Numbered from the stretch's first letter, positions 16,854 to 30,770 are shown. The stretch: DNA of 64,000 nt from Paenibacillus sp. W2I17 (GCF_030815985.1 NZ_JAUSXM010000001.1:124001-188000), one strand, 5' to 3'. Numbers and translations are program-made. The notes: a model not told the origin generated them from the letters alone.

Positions 16854-18306
16854 TTTTAGTTTTTGGAGATCACTGGTCGGGAAGTTATGGATCACTATTA
16901 TCTGCCTTGTGGGTTGTGTACTTATAGCGCTGGGTCTTTTTTTGCTGCCCTACATTGATACGAACTTTGCAGAATCCGAATCCAGAGATATTAAGCGGTT
17001 GTTCACCTATATCTGTATTATCGGATTCAGTTTAACCACGTTTTTTGCATTGTTTCTATTCACCAAAATAACGCAACCCATGCAGCAATTGATTCAGGCA
17101 GCCAATGCGATTCGCAAAGGGAACTACGGAACACGACTCTCCCTGGTAACGAGTGATGAGATTGGTGAACTTGCCAACACATTTAATCATATGGCTGCCC
17201 AACTGGAAGATAATATTCGAAACCTTAACCATGAGAAGGAACATTTGGCGAGTGTGCTTCGCAGCATGACCGATGCGGTGGTTACATTTGATGGTGAAGG
17301 CAAAGTTATTCTGACGAATCCGCCAGGAGAGAAGATCATGCAGGCATGGTATGATCTCGATTGGGCAAAAATGGACGAAGGACAAGAATCCGAGCAGTCT
17401 GACAAGACTTCGCGTGATGTACCTGAGCCCCTTCTTCCTTTGTTCAGAATGGTGATGGAGCAAGGTGGGGACCAGAACTCCAATGTTCACGTACAGCAAG
17501 GTGTCTGGTCTGTTCAGATGGCGCCGTTGTATGCTGACAGTGTTGTCAGAGGGGCTGTGGCTGTCTTAAGAGATGTAACAGAAGAAGTGCGTCTGGAGAA
17601 AATGCGGCGTGATTTCGTGGCTAATGTATCTCATGAGATACGAACTCCGCTATCCATGATGCAAGGCTACAGTGAAGCCCTTTTGGACGGTATGGCAACC
17701 TCACCGGAAGAGAGCGAAGAACTGATCCAGGTCATTCATGATGAGTCTCTACGGATGGGCAGACTGGTTAAAGACTTGCTTGATCTTGCGCGGATGGAAG
17801 CTGGACACACGGATATGGTGATGAAGGAAGTTGACCTCGGAGAACTACTTGAACGTGTATATCGGAAGTTCTCGGTGCGTTCAAAAGAACAGGGAATTCA
17901 ACTGCAATTTAAGTTCGAACAACCAGCCATTGAACTTCAACAAGCAGATGAGGATCGACTTGAGCAAGTATTTACGAATTTGCTGGATAATGCGTTCAGA
18001 CATACACCTACTGGCAAAAATGTAATGATCTCAGCAGAGCGGGTCACTTATCTTCGTGCTCCATTTGTCAGAGTTTCTGTGAAGGATCAGGGTGTAGGTA
18101 TCCCTTCATCCGACTTGCCATTTATTTTCGAACGATTCTACAAAGCAGACAAGGCTCGTGTTCGGGGAGAAAGTGTAGGTACAGGGCTTGGTTTAGCGAT
18201 TGTGAAAAATATTGTTGATGCGCATCAAGGCATGATTACCGTCAATAGTGTGCTTGGCGAAGGAACAGAGTTTATTTTGCAATTTCCTTTGGATTCATCG
18301 AAATAG
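16822..18306 (+). CDS. resE: sensor histidine kinase ResE
   Basis: Senses redox or oxygen limitation and phosphorylates ResD. Two membrane helices (about 22-45 and 62-82) flank only a short external loop, unlike the larger loop of B. subtilis ResE. A HAMP domain (about 84-135), a PAS-like domain (about 145-250), the dimerisation H-box with 'ANVSHEIRTPLSMMQGYSE' (His near 275) and the ATPase domain with 'GTGLGLAIVKNI' follow. The start is unclear: GTG 16822 overlaps resD by 32 bases, and no ATG precedes the conserved 'SFWRSLVGKLW' start. Confidence 0.88.
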   Translation: MWVINWKYRSSFSFWRSLVGKLWITIICLVGCVLIALGLFLLPYIDTNFAESESRDIKRLFTYICIIGFSLTTFFALFLFTKITQPMQQLIQAANAIRKGNYGTRLSLVTSDEIGELANTFNHMAAQLEDNIRNLNHEKEHLASVLRSMTDAVVTFDGEGKVILTNPPGEKIMQAWYDLDWAKMDEGQESEQSDKTSRDVPEPLLPLFRMVMEQGGDQNSNVHVQQGVWSVQMAPLYADSVVRGAVAVLRDVTEEVRLEKMRRDFVANVSHEIRTPLSMMQGYSEALLDGMATSPEESEELIQVIHDESLRMGRLVKDLLDLARMEAGHTDMVMKEVDLGELLERVYRKFSVRSKEQGIQLQFKFEQPAIELQQADEDRLEQVFTNLLDNAFRHTPTGKNVMISAERVTYLRAPFVRVSVKDQGVGIPSSDLPFIFERFYKADKARVRGESVGTGLGLAIVKNIVDAHQGMITVNSVLGEGTEFILQFPLDSSK

Positions 18307-18331
18307 CCTGAATTTCATACAAAAAGTGCGG

Positions 18332-18361
18332 AAACACCCTCTTAAGGAGGGTGTTTTTTTG
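18332..18361 (+). terminator. Rho-independent terminator after resE
   Basis: AACACCCTC-TTAAG-GAGGGTGTT followed by seven Ts. Confidence 0.9.
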
Positions 18362-18482
18362 TTGAAGACTACCGTTTAATCTTGTTCAACGTGGAACATG
18401 AATGGTCTTTTTTTGACTAAAAAGAGTGTCCAAGATAATTTTCCTTCCTATGTTACATAAGCTTGAAAAGCAAGCAAGATAG

Positions 18483-23114
<4,632 letters not shown>

Positions 23115-23177
23115 ATTTTGTTTGCAAGCCTGATCACCGATATTTCAGCGGGTACAGTCATACAATTTCGTTACGAC

Positions 23178-23212
23178 AAAAAAGACGGGAACCACTAGGG
23201 TCCCGTCTTTCC
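23178..23212. terminator. bidirectional terminator between collagen-like gene and serA
   Basis: AAAGACGGGA-ACCACTAGGG-TCCCGTCTTT, with an A-run on the left and a T-rich run on the right. It can serve both convergent genes. Confidence 0.85.
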
Positions 23213-23236
23213 TTTTACATATAGAAATATATTTGA

Positions 23237-24832
23237 TTATTCCAGAACAATTTCAACAGCAGTATTAATTTCAGGCAACGCAGCAAGCTGCACAAGCACA
23301 TCTTTTGGAACAGCTTTATCTACGGTCAGGATCATGATCGCGGCACCACCAATAATTTTACGTCCAACTTGCATGGATGCGATGTTGACATCGTTTTGTC
23401 CAAGCAGGGTTCCAACACGTCCGATAATACCTGGTTTATCGTTGTGAGAGATTAAAATTTGATGACTTTCCGGAGCGATATCTACCGGGAATTTGTCCAG
23501 ACGAACGATACGCTCTCCATAACCTGCAAGCAATGTACCCGCTACACGACGTTCCTCAGCATCCTGAGTTGTAACCAATGTTACGGTAATCAGGTTAGTA
23601 AATCCTTTAGTTGCTGAAGTTTGGCTTACAACCACATTCAGATCACGGATTTTGGCCAGATGCATGGAGTTGACGATGTTGGCTTCCCCACCCAAATGTC
23701 TGGCGAGAATCCCTTTCACAATGTAACGTGTGAGAGGAGAAGTATCTACTTCAGAAAGTTCACCAGCATAGTCGATCCGAATCTCCTGCACTGCATTTTG
23801 TGTAATCTGTGCTGCAAAACTACCCAACGTTTCACCCAGTTTGAAATACGGCTGCAATTTGTTCATCACGGTTGGTGCAACAGCCGGCATGTTAACTGCG
23901 TTCTTGAACGGTTCGTTACGCAAAATGTGAAGCACCTGTTCCGACACATCGATAGCCACGTTCTCTTGTGCTTCTACTGTGGACGCACCAAGGTGAGGCG
24001 TAACGATAATGCTTGGGTGATTCAGGAACGGGTGATCAGCGGCTGGCGGCTCGCTTTCGAATACGTCAAATGCTGCTCCGGCAACAATACCTTGATCAAT
24101 GGCTTCGACAAGTGCCATCTCGTCAACTACACCACCACGAGCACAGTTAATGATACGCATGCCTTTTTTCATCACTTCGAATTGTGGACGTGAAATCATA
24201 TGCCGTGTTTCCGGTGTTAATGGCGTGTGAACGGTCATGAAGTCCGCATTGCGAATGATATCATCTACACTAGCAAGTTTCACTTGCAGCTTCTCGGCAC
24301 GCTCCTCCGTGAGGAACGGGTCGTAAGCAAGAATGTCCATTCCGAATGCTTTGGCGCGCTTGGCAACTTCACTACCGATCCGTCCCATACCCAGTACACC
24401 GAGCGTTTTATTTCTTAATTCCACACCCAGGAAGGTTTTACGATCCCACGTACCCTGAATTGTCTTAGCGTATGCCTGAGGAATGTGTCGTGCCAATGCC
24501 ATCATCATGGCAAACGTGTGCTCACAGGTTGTGATGGTATTGCCGTCAGGTGCATTAATAACGATGATACCGCGCTGTGTAGCAGCTTCCAGATCAATGT
24601 TATCTACACCAACACCTGCACGTCCGATCACCTTAAGGTTGGTACCAGCCGTCATAATACGATCTGTAACACGAGTCTGACTGCGAACCAAGAGGGCATC
24701 ATAATCACCAATAATGGCAACAAGTTCATCTTCACTAAGACCGGTTTTCTTCTCAACAACAACATCATTTGCATCCACCAGTTGCTGGATCCCCAGATCA
24801 CTGATTGGGTCCGACACTAACACTTTGTACAT
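23237..24832 (-). CDS. serA: D-3-phosphoglycerate dehydrogenase
   Basis: Catalyses the first step of serine synthesis, 3-phosphoglycerate to 3-phosphohydroxypyruvate with NAD. The 531-residue long form has the catalytic/NAD domain with '[20 protein letters not shown]' (about 146-165), the catalytic '[10 protein letters not shown]' (about 229) and 'HLGAST' (about 281). An intervening allosteric domain (about 320-450) and a C-terminal ACT domain (about 458-531, '[15 protein letters not shown]') complete it. AAGGAGG precedes the ATG. It is transcribed opposite to its neighbours behind a T-box leader. Confidence 0.95.
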   Translation of the reverse strand: MYKVLVSDPISDLGIQQLVDANDVVVEKKTGLSEDELVAIIGDYDALLVRSQTRVTDRIMTAGTNLKVIGRAGVGVDNIDLEAATQRGIIVINAPDGNTITTCEHTFAMMMALARHIPQAYAKTIQGTWDRKTFLGVELRNKTLGVLGMGRIGSEVAKRAKAFGMDILAYDPFLTEERAEKLQVKLASVDDIIRNADFMTVHTPLTPETRHMISRPQFEVMKKGMRIINCARGGVVDEMALVEAIDQGIVAGAAFDVFESEPPAADHPFLNHPSIIVTPHLGASTVEAQENVAIDVSEQVLHILRNEPFKNAVNMPAVAPTVMNKLQPYFKLGETLGSFAAQITQNAVQEIRIDYAGELSEVDTSPLTRYIVKGILARHLGGEANIVNSMHLAKIRDLNVVVSQTSATKGFTNLITVTLVTTQDAEERRVAGTLLAGYGERIVRLDKFPVDIAPESHQILISHNDKPGIIGRVGTLLGQNDVNIASMQVGRKIIGGAAIMILTVDKAVPKDVLVQLAALPEINTAVEIVLE

Positions 24833-24999
24833 GGTTTCTTCCTCCTTAGGTATGTGTATCTATATCGTCAAGGTCTGACCTCAGCGAAGAGGTATTCCTT
24901 AAAACCAGGTTGATTCTTCCGCCCAACAACGCGGTGTCGCAACAGAGGGGGAAGGTGAAGCAAATAGAGTGATCCCACAGATATCCTTTAAAATAAATC

Positions 25000-25270
25000 A
25001 AAAAACTCTCAATCCACATACTGCTTGCGCAATAAGGGACGAGAGTTGTCGTGGTACCACCCTAATTCACCGCCGTTTCGCAACGACAGTCTTAGCGGTC
25101 AATGAAGACCGAAGAGGATAACGGGTCTAAACCGATTGCACCTACTCCAATTTCAATGCAATAACTCAGGAGCGCTCAAGACCATTTGCCTGCCACCGAT
25201 TCACACCTACCATCGGCTCTCTGTAAGACGAAGCAACGTCTTTTTTCCATCATCGTGTTTAACGTGACTA
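25000..25270 (-). ncRNA. T-box riboswitch leader of serA
   Basis: Read on the minus strand, the canonical T-box AGGGTGGTACCACG (25063 down to 25050) is exact. It is followed by the terminator arms AACTCTC (about 25047) and GAGAGTT with a T-run (about 25010-25001). Upstream are a GATGATGG start and a stem I with AGAGAGCC and a TTGAGC segment. Uncharged tRNA would favour the antiterminator and switch on serA. Nearest specifier candidates, by alignment with the B. subtilis glyQS leader, are AAT or ATG (25186-25183), not a serine codon. The amino acid sensed is therefore unresolved. Confidence 0.88.
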
Positions 25271-25280
25271 ATTTTTTCAT

Positions 25281-25310
25281 AATGTATCATGGCTGACATG
25301 AGCATGTCAA
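25281..25310 (-). promoter_or_regulatory. sigma-A promoter of the serA T-box transcript
   Basis: On the minus strand, TTGACA (25310-25305), an 18-base spacer and TACATT (25286-25281). Transcription would start close to the beginning of the T-box leader. Confidence 0.6.
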
Positions 25311-25597
25311 TAGGCTTAAATGTTTTAAATTGTTTTGCAGATGTCTTTAGATTCACACTTAAACAGAGTCACCATAAGTAATACAAAAGTTAATATACCT
25401 GCCACAAGAAGATGGAAAGTAGGCTGTTTGATGAACTGAATTTTACTGCTTTAATGAAGTAATGGCATGGACATAAAAGCAGGACTTGGGGCAGGTCTTG
25501 AACCTAATTGGTTTTTTGGCTATCATTTAGTATACTATCCGATTGGACAACGTAATTGTTATCCATCAAATTTAACTCAAGAGGACAGACGCATCCG
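25311..25597. other. intergenic region between divergent serA leader and CPBP gene
   Basis: AT-rich, no gene supported. It should hold the promoter of the rightward CPBP protease gene; I cannot place its boxes with confidence. Confidence 0.4.
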
Positions 25598-26191
25598 ATG
25601 AAAAAATTCAAGTTTCCCAAGTTCAAGATTCAGAAGGCTGAGCCACAGCAGCTTACCGAGCGTTTGCTTTTAATCAATCTATACTTTACACAAGGTCTGA
25701 CACTGATTATCGGAGTTGTGTGGATATTATTGCAGAAACGAAACTTGTTAGATGTACTCGCATGGCCTGACAATTACCAATTTATATGGTGGGGTCTTGG
25801 TCTTGCAGGAATTATGCTTGTTATGGACTTGGTACTGTCGTATGTTATACCTCAGGAAAGCATGGATGACGGTGGAATTAACGAGATGCTGTTCCGTGGG
25901 CGTCCGATCTGGCACATTGTATGTATAGCAGCCATTGTTGCTGTGTGTGAGGAATTATTATTCCGTGGAGCCATCCAACATGCCATCGGTCCTTACTGGA
26001 CAAGTATTTTATTTGCAGTTATCCATATTCGTTATTTGCGCCACTGGATTCCAACAGGCTGGGTGTTTGTCTCAAGTTATGGATTGGGTTGGATTTACTT
26101 GCAGTCCGGCACATTATGGGCGCCTATATTATGTCACTTTATTATTGATTTGGTGTCCGGATTAGCGATACGTTTTCGGAGGGGATCATGA
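25598..26191 (+). CDS. CPBP family intramembrane metalloprotease (YpbD-like)
   Basis: A 197-residue membrane protein of the CAAX protease/bacteriocin-processing (Abi) family. Motif 1 is 'EELLFRGAIQH' (about 127-137), with the two catalytic glutamates and arginine. A later 'FAVIHIRYLRHW' supplies the histidine, and 'PILCHFIIDL' supplies the last His/Asp motif. Several hydrophobic helices surround these. ATG 25598 follows AAGAGGA; an in-frame TTG at 25556 is less likely. Synteny with B. subtilis ypbD (near ypbG and ypbH) supports orthology. Substrate unknown. Confidence 0.85.
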   Translation: MKKFKFPKFKIQKAEPQQLTERLLLINLYFTQGLTLIIGVVWILLQKRNLLDVLAWPDNYQFIWWGLGLAGIMLVMDLVLSYVIPQESMDDGGINEMLFRGRPIWHIVCIAAIVAVCEELLFRGAIQHAIGPYWTSILFAVIHIRYLRHWIPTGWVFVSSYGLGWIYLQSGTLWAPILCHFIIDLVSGLAIRFRRGS

Positions 26192-26640
26192 ATCAGCCAT
26201 TAAGTAGAATGAAGACATATGGCAGTCAGCGCCATCGTCAATCGGATAAAAAAGAGAAATCCGAGCGTCAGGTGGCTTCTCAAGTAAGCATCGTTGCTGA
26301 AACGGCAGCAGCTGCTGAGGTTGGCGGAATCACACCAATTACTTCCGTTTCTTTACCTAGATCACAGCGCAAGCCCTATACAGAAAAACTGGAAAGTCCA
26401 GTACTTCCTCAAAGGGCACCATCACGCTCCAAAAAAACGCCAAATTCAACGGAAGAATCGATCCCCGAAGCGGGTTCGCTTCCTACACGGACAGAATTGC
26501 ATCCTTCACGTCGGTTAAAATTGAGCAAGAGGTTTGTCAATTCACTCATTTTTATTTTTGTCATGTTAACGATTAGTCTGGTTTGGTGGGGGGTTGAAGG
26601 GGCACCCGCTCTGAATACGTTCCTTCCCTTGCCGTGGTAA
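26188..26640 (+). CDS. hypothetical single-pass membrane protein
   Basis: A 150-residue protein starting in an ATGA overlap with the CPBP gene. The first 110 residues are basic, low-complexity and rich in Ser/Pro/Arg. One transmembrane helix follows (about 118-138, 'SLIFIFVMLTISLVWWG'). Its stop TAA overlaps the ATG of the next gene (TAATG). It occupies the position of ypbE/ypbF in B. subtilis, but I see no sequence resemblance to confirm that. Confidence 0.7.
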   Translation: MNQPLSRMKTYGSQRHRQSDKKEKSERQVASQVSIVAETAAAAEVGGITPITSVSLPRSQRKPYTEKLESPVLPQRAPSRSKKTPNSTEESIPEAGSLPTRTELHPSRRLKLSKRFVNSLIFIFVMLTISLVWWGVEGAPALNTFLPLPW

Positions 26641-27467
26641 TGCTTTTACTCGCAGGTTTAATCATTTTGATGGGAGTTTTACTACTTTTTCATATGTGGC
26701 GTGAAGCCCATGTTCATCAAATGATTGAAGAAGAGGTTGAAGTGCCTCATCTGCCAACATCCTTTGACGGGGCTAAGATTTTGTATGTATCCGACACTCA
26801 CAAGCGCAAGCTGAAGCAGAAGGATCTGGAGAACGTTAAAAACAAGGTGGACTGGGTTCTGATCGGCGGGGATGTTGCGGAAAAAGGAATCTCATGGTCT
26901 CTAGTTAGACATAACATGAAAATTTTATCGAACATTGCTCCTTCATTTACGGTGTATGGAAACCATGACAAGAGGGCTGGTACCGCTCAACTTGCGCGAA
27001 TCCTTCGGGAATCGGACGTTAAGCTCCTGCAGGATAATGTGGAATATCTGCAAAGGGGCAATGACAGACTGAGCCTGATCGGCATAGACTATCGTTCCAA
27101 ACAGGGCGATGTATTACTACAGCAGATCGGTAACCGTTTTTGCAAAATTGTTATCGTTCATGATCCTTTGCAGGCCCTTCGCTTGGAAGAAAATGCAGAT
27201 CTTATTTTAAGCGGTCATACACATGGCGGACAATTGGTTGTACCATTTTTCGGACCTGTGTTCCTTGGAAAATCGTATCGTCCCGTATCGAACGGGTGGT
27301 ACTCCCTGAAGCGAAGTCCGGAGGACATTCACCAAGAAGGCAAAATGCTTGTTAGCAGAGGATACGGTACAAATCATCTTCCTCTCCGACTAGGTTGTCC
27401 TGCGGAGATGCATATCATCACGTTAAGAGTGCCCGCAGAAAAAGAACTCACAGAGAAACAGCCTTGA
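26640..27467 (+). CDS. metallophosphoesterase (YpbG-like)
   Basis: A 275-residue calcineurin-like phosphoesterase with an N-terminal membrane anchor (about 1-20). The metal-binding motifs appear in order: 'YVSDTHKRK' (Asp, His), 'IGGDVAEKG', 'YGNHDKR', 'VHDP' and 'SGHTHGGQ'. ATG 26640 overlaps the stop of the upstream gene; GTG 26634 is an alternative. Homologous position to B. subtilis ypbG. The natural substrate is not known. Confidence 0.88.
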   Translation: MLLLAGLIILMGVLLLFHMWREAHVHQMIEEEVEVPHLPTSFDGAKILYVSDTHKRKLKQKDLENVKNKVDWVLIGGDVAEKGISWSLVRHNMKILSNIAPSFTVYGNHDKRAGTAQLARILRESDVKLLQDNVEYLQRGNDRLSLIGIDYRSKQGDVLLQQIGNRFCKIVIVHDPLQALRLEENADLILSGHTHGGQLVVPFFGPVFLGKSYRPVSNGWYSLKRSPEDIHQEGKMLVSRGYGTNHLPLRLGCPAEMHIITLRVPAEKELTEKQP

Positions 27468-27493
27468 TCCATTGGATCAAGGCTGTTTTATTT
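27459..27493 (+). terminator. Rho-independent terminator
   Basis: CAGCCTTGATCC-ATT-GGATCAAGGCTG followed by TTTTATTTT. The stem includes the stop codon of the upstream gene. It may also serve the convergent deacetylase. Confidence 0.85.
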
Positions 27494-27512
27494 TAATGCG
27501 CAAAATTACAAT

Positions 27513-28409
27513 TTAACGAGCTTCCAATTCAATTGCACGCGGATCAACAAAGGAATAACCTTTCTTCTCGAGCTTGGTCAGCAACTCATCCAATGCTTCA
27601 ACCGTCCAGGGCAACTCATGCATCAAAATATTGCTTCCGGGGTTTAACTGGTCCAGTACATTTTGGATGACTTTTTCCGGTTTGTCTTTGGTGCTTTTAT
27701 CCCAATCGAGCGAACCATTAGACCAAGTCATATATAACATGCCATTTTTCTTCACAGCAGCCTTCAGTGCATCATTTCCCGACCCAAAAGGTGGACGGAA
27801 GAATTGCGGTTCCTCACCAATGGTATCCTTCACTATTTTTTGGACATCTGTAACCTGTTTTGCCGCCTCAGCGTTAGACATTTTTTTGAGATCCTCGTGA
27901 TCCCAGGCATGATTGCCTACAATCTGACCCCGTTCATGTATGAGTTTGAGCAATTCCGGATGGCTTTTCACCCGGTAACCATTGACGAAAAATATCGCTT
28001 TAGCGTTATGTTTATCTAAAGTGTCGATTAGAGAAGTAATCATTTTTTCTTCTTTAGGTCCATCATCAAAAGTTAACAAGACCACTTTGTTTGGGCTCGC
28101 TTCATCGTTTGGTTTAATATAATAATTTTCATTCATATGATACGTTTTATCCACTTTCTCTTCTGTAGAAACCTTCTCCGAAGATTCAGGTTCTTCCTCT
28201 GTCGGAGTTGAATCTTCCGTGGAAGGCTCGGGCACACCAGTTTCGGGTTCTTCTGTTTCAGTTGGGTTAGAGTTACCTTGCTCTTCTTGAACCGTAGTAG
28301 TTGATTCGCCTGCTGGTGCGGAATTATCAGATGTTTTTTCTTCCGCTGTCCCACAAGCTGACAGCAGCAAACTTGCAGCAATTATCAATGCGGCGGTATG
28401 TCTAAACAT
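27513..28409 (-). CDS. polysaccharide deacetylase lipoprotein
   Basis: A 298-residue carbohydrate esterase family 4 enzyme, expected to remove acetyl groups from peptidoglycan or another surface glycan outside the cell. It has a lipoprotein signal with lipobox LSAC (Cys 19) and an acidic Ser/Thr/Glu-rich linker (about 20-88). The NodB domain carries 'LLTFDDGP' (Asp pair, about 111-118), the zinc motif 'NHAWDHEDL', 'RPPFGSGN' and a terminal 'ILMHELPWT' with the catalytic His. It is transcribed against its neighbours. Confidence 0.9.
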   Translation of the reverse strand: MFRHTAALIIAASLLLSACGTAEEKTSDNSAPAGESTTTVQEEQGNSNPTETEEPETGVPEPSTEDSTPTEEEPESSEKVSTEEKVDKTYHMNENYYIKPNDEASPNKVVLLTFDDGPKEEKMITSLIDTLDKHNAKAIFFVNGYRVKSHPELLKLIHERGQIVGNHAWDHEDLKKMSNAEAAKQVTDVQKIVKDTIGEEPQFFRPPFGSGNDALKAAVKKNGMLYMTWSNGSLDWDKSTKDKPEKVIQNVLDQLNPGSNILMHELPWTVEALDELLTKLEKKGYSFVDPRAIELEAR

Positions 28410-28503
28410 GATTTCAACTCACTTTCCTGTATTTATACGGAATGAGATCGCTCACTACCGCAAACACTAAATATGATTTTAACACTTGAAGGAGGTTGGT
28501 GTA

Positions 28504-28857
28504 ATGAAGACGTCATCCTTTTTTTGGGGCATTGTCATTGGTGTTGCAGCCAGTTCATGGCTGTCCAAAGGCAAATTGCCCATGATGTCATCGGGTTCAT
28601 CAAGAAATATGATGGATCAGGCAAAACATAAGATGATGGAAATGACTTTCCCGGGTATGGACGGGTTCACAAGCAAGCAAAATCAACATGGTGAATCCCA
28701 CAAAAATCCGGCAGCAAAGACCGCAAGAGCAATCACACCGCAGGAAAAAGAAGCGAATATGAGCATGCTCAAAGATTTTATTCGCACCAATCCGGATGTG
28801 AAGCATGAAGTTGAGCAAATTTTAAGTCAAACAAACACAACAGTACCGGGTTTATAA
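28504..28857 (+). CDS. hypothetical protein with N-terminal hydrophobic segment
   Basis: A 117-residue basic protein with an N-terminal hydrophobic stretch (about 4-20, 'SSFFWGIVIGVAASSWL'), which could be an anchor or signal. Methionine-rich and charged segments follow, with a helical C-terminal part (about 80-115). ATG 28504 follows AAGGAGG. The layout resembles small YtxH-like membrane proteins, though no motif proves it. A strong terminator follows. Confidence 0.65.
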   Translation: MKTSSFFWGIVIGVAASSWLSKGKLPMMSSGSSRNMMDQAKHKMMEMTFPGMDGFTSKQNQHGESHKNPAAKTARAITPQEKEANMSMLKDFIRTNPDVKHEVEQILSQTNTTVPGL

Positions 28858-28873
28858 ACCAAAACCGCCAATT

Positions 28874-28918
28874 AGAATCATCCACAGTCTAGATTGGCTG
28901 TGGAATGATTCTTTTTTT
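28874..28918 (+). terminator. Rho-independent terminator
   Basis: AGAATCATCCACAG and CTGTGGAATGATTCT pair with a one-base bulge, followed by seven Ts. Confidence 0.88.
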
Positions 28919-29044
28919 GTCGATTTTACTTCGTGCATTTAGAGGTATAAAATGATAACATAACTACATAGATTTATTTTCAGCACATATTGTTTTGTGC
29001 TTCATAATCTGTTATAAGACTTGCTTATAAAGGGGAGATCCTGT

Positions 29045-29659
29045 ATGAAAATAGAACGACTAAGTCACGATAAGATACGGATTTTCCTGACCTTTGACGA
29101 TCTGAGCGAGCGCGGAATACAAAAAGAAGATATGTGGCAGGAAATACCTAAGGTTCATGAACTGTTCACTGAAATGATGGATCAGGCCTATTCCGAACTT
29201 GGATTTGATGCCACAGGTCCACTCGCTGTCGAAGTATTCGCACTTCCCGCTCAAGGGATGGTTGTCATTGTCACACGTGGAAAATATGATCCGCAACAAT
29301 ATGGTTCAGGTCATGAAGATGATCTTCCTGAAGAAGTATATGAAATGGAAGTTACACTCGAGCAAAGCGATTCCATCGTTTATGCATTCAAGGACTTTGA
29401 AGTGCTCATTGAAGCTGCACATATGTTGCGTCAGCATGTTACGGATGCTGGGAGACTTTATTCTTATAAAGACAAGTGGTTCTTGCATTTGGAGCCAGAT
29501 GAGGTAGATTCCACCAAACATGCGGCATTGATTGCCTTGCTTGCTGAATTTGGCGAAGGATCCTCAGTTACTCCGGCAGTTATGGAAGAGTATGGTAAGG
29601 TTGTTATTCCTGCACAAGCGATTGATGTTATCTGCACCCACTTCAAACGCCAGGATTAA
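29045..29659 (+). CDS. mecA: adaptor protein MecA/YpbH
   Basis: A 204-residue adaptor that delivers substrates to the ClpC-ClpP protease and activates ClpC. The N-terminus 'MKIERLSHDKIRIFLTFDD' is typical of MecA substrate-binding domains. An acidic linker (about 85-105) and a C-terminal ClpC-binding domain (about 110-204, ending in a 'HFKRQD' tail) follow. ATG 29045 with GGGGAGATCC upstream is preferred over an ATG at 29021. By neighbourhood (ypbG upstream, prsW downstream) it may be orthologous to B. subtilis ypbH (mecB). Confidence 0.92.
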   Translation: MKIERLSHDKIRIFLTFDDLSERGIQKEDMWQEIPKVHELFTEMMDQAYSELGFDATGPLAVEVFALPAQGMVVIVTRGKYDPQQYGSGHEDDLPEEVYEMEVTLEQSDSIVYAFKDFEVLIEAAHMLRQHVTDAGRLYSYKDKWFLHLEPDEVDSTKHAALIALLAEFGEGSSVTPAVMEEYGKVVIPAQAIDVICTHFKRQD

Positions 29660-29702
29660 TCTCTAGTTGTAATCGCGTCTTTAGTCAGAGGAGGGAATTT
29701 CG

Positions 29703-30398
29703 GTGCTTTTGTTTTCGGTCTTAGCGGCAGCAGTTGCTCCGGGTCTCGCCTTGTTAACATACTTTTACCTGAAAGACCGTTATGATTATGAGCCACTTCA
29801 TATGGTATTGCGGGTTTTCCTCATGGGGATTCTGATGGTACTGCCTGTGATGATTATTCAGCGTGGCATGATGATATGGCTCGGGGATAATCCTTATCTT
29901 GAGGCCATTATGATCTCAGGTGGTGTGGAGGAATTCGTTAAATGGTTCGTACTTTATCATATTATCTATAATCACACCGAATTTGATGAGCCGTATGACG
30001 GGATCTTATATGCAGTCGCTGTTTCACTTGGATTTGCCACTGTTGAGAATGTGTTGTATGCCTTTGCGGGGAATGCATCCGTCTCAGCCATGTTCCTTCG
30101 GGCACTGCTCCCTGTTTCAGGGCACGCTATGTTTGCGGTAATCATGGGTTATTATATGGGTAAAGCCAAGTTTATCGGTGGTAAGAAAAAGCGGTGGTAT
30201 CTGGTTCTTTCTCTGGTGTTACCTTTTTTCTGGCATGCATTGTACGATGTCATCATGAACACCATGGTGAATCATTGGTTGTGGTTTATAGCGCCGCTAA
30301 TGGCGGGCCTGTGGTATGGGGCAATGGGTAAAATCACACGAGCTAATAACCGTTCTCCTTTTCGTTTTGTGAAGCGGGAGGAAGAGGTTAAATTATAA
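29703..30398 (+). CDS. prsW: PrsW family intramembrane protease
   Basis: A 231-residue polytopic membrane protease. In B. subtilis PrsW makes the first cut in the anti-sigma factor RsiW. The glutamate motif 'GGVEEFVKWF' (about 75-84), 'GHAMFAVIMG' (about 139-148) and 'FFWHALYDV' (about 176-184) match PrsW active-site regions. The start is GTG 29703 after GAGGAGGG. Position before ypeB matches B. subtilis ypdC. Confidence 0.92.
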   Translation: MLLFSVLAAAVAPGLALLTYFYLKDRYDYEPLHMVLRVFLMGILMVLPVMIIQRGMMIWLGDNPYLEAIMISGGVEEFVKWFVLYHIIYNHTEFDEPYDGILYAVAVSLGFATVENVLYAFAGNASVSAMFLRALLPVSGHAMFAVIMGYYMGKAKFIGGKKKRWYLVLSLVLPFFWHALYDVIMNTMVNHWLWFIAPLMAGLWYGAMGKITRANNRSPFRFVKREEEVKL

Positions 30399-30403
30399 AA
30401 ATA

Positions 30404-30470
30404 CGGACACACTGGTGGACATAAAGCGCATATTGCGCCTATGGCTCCGGTGTGTTTTTATTTTTACAGA
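30404..30470 (+). terminator. Rho-independent terminator after prsW
   Basis: Outer arms ACACACTGG and CCGGTGTGT with an inner GCGCATATTGCGC hairpin, followed by TTTTTATTTTT. Confidence 0.75.
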
Positions 30471-30512
30471 TAAACTCCCGGGGAATGACCAACAGAAACG
30501 GAGATCGTTGTG

Positions 30513-30683
30513 ATGAGAATTAAAATTAAAATCAGATGCAAACAATGTGGTGAACGATTTACATTACGAGGCAAGAAAGAGCGGGGCCGGATTGAGACTG
30601 GATTCAAGCAATGCCTCTGTGATAACAGAGACCAGTTCGAAATTGAAGAAGAGGGCATGGCAACTGGGATTCAGCTGAATTAA
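30513..30683 (+). CDS. small zinc-ribbon-like protein
   Basis: A 56-residue basic protein (ATG 30513, with an adjacent in-frame GTG 30510; CGGAGA upstream). Cysteines are arranged as C-x2-C ('CKQCGERF', residues 9-12) and C-x-C ('CLC', 34-36), which could hold one zinc ion. The beta-rich start 'MRIKIKIRCKQCG' resembles small ribbon proteins. It occupies the place between prsW and ypeB where B. subtilis has sleB. Confidence 0.6.
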   Translation: MRIKIKIRCKQCGERFTLRGKKERGRIETGFKQCLCDNRDQFEIEEEGMATGIQLN

Positions 30684-30739
30684 AAGGAGGACCAAATCGG
30701 TACTTTAGCAGCCTGCTTGTGTAAGGACTGGAAATCGCA

Positions 30740-30770
30740 TGCATAAGAGATCTTTCTTCGATCCACAATA
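30740..30770 (+). promoter_or_regulatory. possible sigma-G promoter of ypeB
   Basis: TGCATA at 30740-30745, 18 bases, CACAATA at 30764-30770. This resembles the forespore sigma-G consensus (TGNATA / CATNNTA). The sleB-ypeB unit of B. subtilis is sigma-G dependent, which makes the placement sensible. Confidence 0.4.

Noticed and set aside
23621..24193. 190-codon plus-strand ORF opposite serA
   Set aside because: Shadow of serA, which is complete and has clear domains on the minus strand.
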